Shown here: positions 59,553 to 64,000 of the stretch, piece by piece | Position numbering within the stretch: the stretch's first letter is position 1 | Layout of the letters: the number at the start of each line of letters is the position of its first letter | Assembly (NCBI GenBank): GCA_003999685.1 | Contig: CP021223.1 | Location: 2,294,001 to 2,358,000 of the forward strand | Reading direction: 5' to 3' | Origin: Taiwanofungus camphoratus | Lineage: Eukaryota > Basidiomycota > Agaricomycetes > Polyporales > Taiwanofungaceae | DNA: 64,000 nt | Notes under the pieces: model-generated | Told to the model about the DNA's origin: nothing | Database searches by the model: none | Seen by the model: only the letters and a program-made list of their open reading frames with translations | Program-made: the position numbers and the translations under genes

Positions 59553-62500
59553 ATGCCAATTCACGATGTACTGCGTCAGAGAATGCAACCTCTCACTTCC
59601 GCCGTAACTTCCAACAGGATCTTGCTGTACTCTGTGTTCAGCACCTTTGCTGTTATAGCCACCATCGCAAATGCCTGTCGGAGCTACAGTAATTTTTACT
59701 CTGTAGCTATTTATCTCTCCAGAAGCAGTCGCAGCGTATTGGTTAGTGTCTCCTTGCTATACTTCCAAGTGCGTTTGTCACTTCGTCCACTTTAGGTATT
59801 GGCAAATTTCGGATTTTTATTTGCGCTGTTATGTGGCCGAATCCTCCAACGACTCTTCTTTGGACCCTTACAGCCCCGTGAAGTCGAGGTACCTGTGCCT
59901 CCTGTCACATTGGGAATATCATTGCTAATGCTGATGCTTCTCCCAGCGGCTATATGACCAGACATGGATCTTTGTCACAGAATCCTTGCTAGCATTTACA
60001 ATCTTCCGGGATGACTTCGACATTCCTTTCGTCCTTATGTTTGGATTCTTGCTCTTCATAAAATGTTTCCACTGGCTTATGGCCGACCGTGTGGAGACGG
60101 TATGTACTATTCCGATTATCATCGGTGCTTATGAATTTCAAGTATTCTCAGATGGACCAAACTACGTATCCGGGGCCGCCCACTCTATTCCATATCCGAA
60201 TGAATTTACTCTTCGGTCTGTTATGGAGTGTTGATGTCGTCGTGTTTGCTTTTGCCGTAGAGAGCACGTTGTCCAATGGGGTAGGCGGAATGGTGTTGTT
60301 CGCAAGTGAGGTGAACAAGCTTCTCGGTTGCATCCGTGGAATCCTCATTTTGAGTTTTCTTAGTATGCCATTCTCATGGCCAGCGCTTTGAATGCAATGG
60401 CAAGATATGTCCTTTCTGTTCTCGATTACCGACGCGCGCGGACTCGAGGTGGAGAAAATGCTCCTCCAATGGAAAATAAGAGCATGTATGTATTTTATAT
60501 CGAGCTAGTCACCGGTGCGCTGTGTCGTTTCTCCTTCAATCCGCCGTTTTTCATATTCATTATCGAGAAGATTTTCTCAAGCTCGCTACATATCTAACCT
60601 TCTTCATGATCATTCTCACATTCTATGGCCTACCGATAAACATCATTCGTGATGTCTATTTAACGGCCCGTTCCTTCATCACTCGCTTGCGAGCCCTCAT
60701 TCGATATCACAACGCCACCCGAGATATGGATCGCAGGTATCCGAATGCCACGGAAGCAGAGTTGTCAGAAATTTCCGATCGGACATGCATCATCTGTCGC
60801 GAAGAAATGGTTTTCCAGATCCTTCAGCAGCAGGCCGGTACTGGGCAAGGCGAGGCAATGGGCGAAGGTCAGGCTCCACAGCAAGACGGACCTAACATAA
60901 CGCCCAAAAAGCTTCCCTGCGGACATATATTCCATTTTCAATGTCTTCGCTCGTGGTTGGAACGACAGCAGAGCTGTCCCACATGGTCAGTCCATATCCG
61001 TTTATATTAGTTATACCGCGTTATTTACATGGATCAGTCGTCGTACGGTGCTGGAGACAAGCGCGTCAAATCAAGCTCAAGCACAAGGACGCCCAGAGGG
61101 TGCGCGTGCGCCTGCCCCGCAACCAGGCGCCGGGCCACCAGGAGGACAGCAAGCTGCAGGAGGCCCGATCGGTTGGCTAGGTCGTCTTCTCGGTATCCAA
61201 CAGCCTCTTGTCCCTGCCCAATTTGCACATGGGCAGTTCTTACCGCCCGGTGGCTTGCCTCAACAACAGCCAGCTAACATCGCAGCCTGGGCACCTGGAC
61301 AACCCCCTCCTCCGCCGTTCTTCTACCAAATGCAATACCCGCAGTATCCACCACAACCCCAATTTTTGCAGCAACCACCAGCCTTCAGGGGGTTTTATGG
61401 GCCAGGCGGCGTATGGCAACCATGGGGATTCGATCCTCGATTTGGACAAGCGTTGCAACAACATCCGGTACAACAACCAAATGGTGCAATGTCAAACTCC
61501 GCTGCGACAACACCGGAAGAAACTGCGTTCACCCAAGTTGCATCTGCTCCTCCGGTGCCGAATCCCACTTCGGCTACCTCTAATTCTGCGTCTGAGCATC
61601 CTTCCACTCCTAGGGATGCTGCAGCCCTTGCTGCTCTACAAAGATCGAACTCATCACGCACTGCGGTCTCCGCAGATGATGCTCGGAATTCTTCAAGACC
61701 TCCTGTTCCTATGTCAGAAACTGCCACGAATGTTGCTAGTGTTGGAAGCTCTTCGACAAATCACAGAAACACGACTGCATCCGATACTACCACGTTACCT
61801 TCATCCTCTGTTCCCTTACCCTCTTCTATGGCTGCAAATGGGGCCGGTGCGACAAGCTCACAACCGCCGAATCCCCTTGACATGCGGCCAGAAGTTCCAC
61901 CTCTGGTTCCCCTGTATGACTTCGGATCACTAGCTCACGCAACTCGCTCGTCAGCCTTCACGCCACCTTACAGCCATGCGCAGTTTTTCCGTGGCCCTCC
62001 GAATGCAAGGCCTCAAGGACAACCTCAACCAGGGAGCATGCGACCGTCAGCATCCTCTCAGCCAGGGCCTTCGCGGTATGTGCGTGGCCCATCGACAACA
62101 GCGAATAACCGTCCACCGTTGTCGCAGCTGCCCTCGATACTAACGGACGAGCAGCTCTCGCGACTCGATCGACTAACCCGTGATGCGATTGACGAGCGTC
62201 TGCGGGTGCTCGAAGGCGTCTCCGGAGCAGTATATCGATGCATCGAAGAACTGACGAGGGCTAGGAGCATTATACCTGCGGCCACTGCTGCGGCCGCGCA
62301 AAGCCAAGGACAAGAACGGATGACTTCGAGAGCTGCGCCTGTCAGCTCATCTGCTCCTGATCCTGGTGCGTCTAGTTCTGGGAGTGCTGAAACTGTCAAG
62401 AAAGCCACAGACAATTTGGCGCCAACAGCTGCAACCGCTTCTAGCTCGTTCGACACGGAGATGCCCGATAACAGCGGGTTGTCAGAGGGATACAGTGATG

Positions 62501-62592
62501 TGGTTCAGGAGTCTGAAAGTGGGTCTTCGTCCGGTTCTAGTTCAATGCCACAAGAGAAAGCTCCTCATGCGACAGTGGAGACTGTTGATTAA
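59553..62592 (+). CDS. HRD1: HRD1/synoviolin-type RING E3 ubiquitin ligase (ERAD)
   Basis: Seven exons (59553-59741, 59796-59888, 59947-60099, 60152-60310, 60364-60514, 60568-60985 and 61038-62592), all joins in frame, 905 residues. The N-terminal 270 residues hold several membrane segments with the family signature NFYSVAIYLSRSS. The RING-H2 domain (about residues 322-388) has C-x2-C (CIIC), CGHIFHFQC and CPTC; the last Cys codon is split by intron 6. The long cytosolic tail is Pro/Gln- then Ser/Thr-rich and disordered. Hrd1 is the core channel and ligase of ER-associated degradation. The start was chosen for the match to family N-termini (RILLYSVFSTFAV follows). Intact. Confidence 0.95.
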
Positions 62593-62733
62593 TCATTAAC
62601 CCTGCATAAGTACCTTATGTTCCGTGTGTAATACGTCTCGCGCGTCAACAGGGGATCAAATACTGGCTCTGTAGTCCCATCATACAATGTGTAACAGTAG
62701 TCTTGAACACGGATTTATTTACGACCGTGATGA

Positions 62734-63598
62734 TCATGCTGTCGTAGCACGACTTGACAATAAGGCGTCTGCTCTGCGACGTACAAGGTCGGCATCAACC
62801 AAGGTCCGGTCCACTTTTGAGTAGAAGGCCTTGAAAATAACACCTAGGACCTTCCGCGAGTTCATGTCATCCGCGATGTCGGGCTGCTCCGAAAGTATCG
62901 CACGCAGTACTCGATCTATCTCTGCTTCAGGAAGGAGAGGAGGGAGAAAGGCTTGCAAAAGCTCTGCTTCCCGCGTCTCTTTCGCGGCCAGATCAGGGCG
63001 AGACGCTTTCTGGAAGTCGGAAGCAGCATCCGTCTGTGCGTGGAATCATGCGATGGTATGCTTAACTCCCAGCTATGACTCGATTATGTGAGAAAGCAAA
63101 CTTGCCCGTCGAACTGCTGCTTTCCTTATAATGGAAGCAATAACCGGAGACGATACAGGCTGAGTATGGCCAGGGGCCTTGTCTGCGGCGTATATCTCAG
63201 CTAGAATAGACTGTTGATGTTTCAGGTATTATGAATGACGATTGTAAACCTGTGGTCCGGAAACGATATACGCACTCGGATAGTCGTGGACTTCAGCGTA
63301 TCTTTATTCTGTTGACTCTTGCTCACTGAGTCAAAGGCCACGCTTACGGCAGCGATTACTCACCTTCATAGCAGATTTTAGTTCAGACAGTAGCCGCATG
63401 CGAACATCTGGGAATACAGCCAATCCAGTAGGTGTGCTCGGTAAGAGAGGTTGACATACCGCTGACACCGGGGGCCGTAGCGGAAAAAGACCGCCAAGAA
63501 AAAACCACATGCTGCCTGGAAGTGGTACGCACCACAAAGGTACTAGGACAGAAGAGTGATGTGAACATTTGAGAGTACTGTAACGATGATAAAAGCAT
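62734..63598 (-). CDS. AIM41: AIM41/Yqey-like mitochondrial protein
   Basis: Five exons on the minus strand: 63598-63460, 63407-63364, 63308-63276, 63210-63106 and 63033-62734, giving 206 residues. The N-terminus MLLSSLQYSQMFTSLF with later RTTSRQ and WRSFSA looks like a mitochondrial presequence. DVRMRLLSELKSAMK, then STTIRSILAEIYAADKA, then AFLPPLLPEAEIDRVL and KVLGVIFKAFYSKVD are marks of the Yqey/GatB-like domain. The intron after RKAAVRR uses a GC-AG pair (donor GCAAGT). It converges with HRD1, with 141 bases between the stops. Aim41 affects mitochondrial inheritance in yeast; its biochemical role is unclear. Confidence 0.9.
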
Positions 63599-64000
63599 GA
63601 CTGGCGCCAAGGGGCAGGCAAAAATCAGATTTTCGACACGAGGTCAGAAATCCCGGTTAAGCACCCCCCCCCGTGGGAGCTTCCCACGCACCATATTTGG
63701 AAGGCACCTTCCATAATGGGATGTATCCCGTGGGTGCGTGTCATTCTGCACGTGATTACTGTCACATACATGTCACAGTTATGACAAGTGTAACTCTATG
63801 AGTTACCTTACCATATATGGCAGCATACCGACATCTCAGTATGGTCATTAACACCAATGACTTGGGAGGGCTCCAAAATCAGGAAAGAAGCTTAGTTACA
63901 GTATGTATTGCTTATTTTGAGTGTCTATATCATAGTTGTACCACATTCTAGCCCATTTAATACCTGGGAGAAATTACAGCTAACTGGTAAGAAATCCTGG
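63599..64000. other. Right edge: hairpin-rich sequence, no gene
   Basis: Upstream of AIM41. A run of nine or more C at 63664 is followed by small hairpins: GTGGGA-loop-TCCCAC (63673-63687), GGAAGG-loop-CCTTCC (63699-63712), and a long-range pair CCCACGCACC with GGGTGCGTG (63683-63739). This may be an end of a mobile element that continues past the window. Confidence 0.4.

Noticed and set aside
61208-61933. 241-residue frame inside the HRD1 tail
   Set aside because: It is an alternative frame of the Pro/Gln/Ser-rich HRD1 C-terminus; the main frame follows from in-frame exon joins.
1-64000. tRNA and rRNA genes
   Set aside because: No cloverleaf with A and B boxes and no rRNA sequence was recognised by eye; a tRNA search would be needed to exclude them fully.

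Overview
The window is nuclear DNA of a filamentous basidiomycete, most likely an Agaricomycete. Host genes are split by many short GT-AG introns of about 50-60 bases. The gene set is fungal (RDH54/RAD54B, HRD1, AIM41, HbrB/Bit61 of TORC2, a Qri7-like pseudogene). The mobile DNA is typical of mushroom-forming fungi: gypsy and copia LTR fossils, and a Tnp2-type DNA transposon. The genus cannot be fixed from sequence alone.

Layout. 0-6.9 kb: a broken gypsy-type fossil (gag, protease) split by a stack of nested LTR insertions. 6.9-8.8 kb: nothing recognised. 8.8-9.8 kb: a secreted repeat protein with five Lys-Arg (Kex2-type) sites, a strong candidate peptide precursor. 10.2-14.6 kb: an F-box gene and a five-exon gene of unknown family. 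Diverged copies of both lie at 42.2-44.5 kb, so this is a direct segmental duplication. 15.0-18.9 kb: an alpha/beta hydrolase and an Ntn-type asparaginase/threonine aspartase.

19.0-39.9 kb is one large palindromic element. Two inverted arms of about 4.85 kb, nearly identical, flank an 11.2-kb core. Each arm holds an outward-facing Spt5-like gene (NGN plus KOW domains) and an inward-facing promoter. The core holds an accessory gene of unknown function, a decayed Tnp2 (CACTA/Plavaka-like) transposase and a WD40 gene, with two later LTR insertions. The two genes entering the core from the arms both take promoter, start codon and first five codons from the arm repeat. All genes checked carry in-frame stops of a C-to-T type, so the element looks inactive, yet the inner parts of the arms are still nearly identical.

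39.9-49.9 kb: a copia fossil; an HbrB gene whose 3' end was replaced by the segmental duplication; an F-box pseudogene; the second copy of the unknown gene; a hypothetical gene; and a decayed Qri7/Kae1-type gene. 49.9-50.3 kb: a very fresh hAT-like MITE. 50.5-63.6 kb is an ordinary host block: RDH54 (-), an amidohydrolase (-), HRD1 (+) and AIM41 (-). The right edge has small hairpins of unknown nature.

The two items most worth follow-up are the Kex2-type repeat precursor (8822-9783) and the palindromic transposon that captured Spt5-like and WD40 genes.
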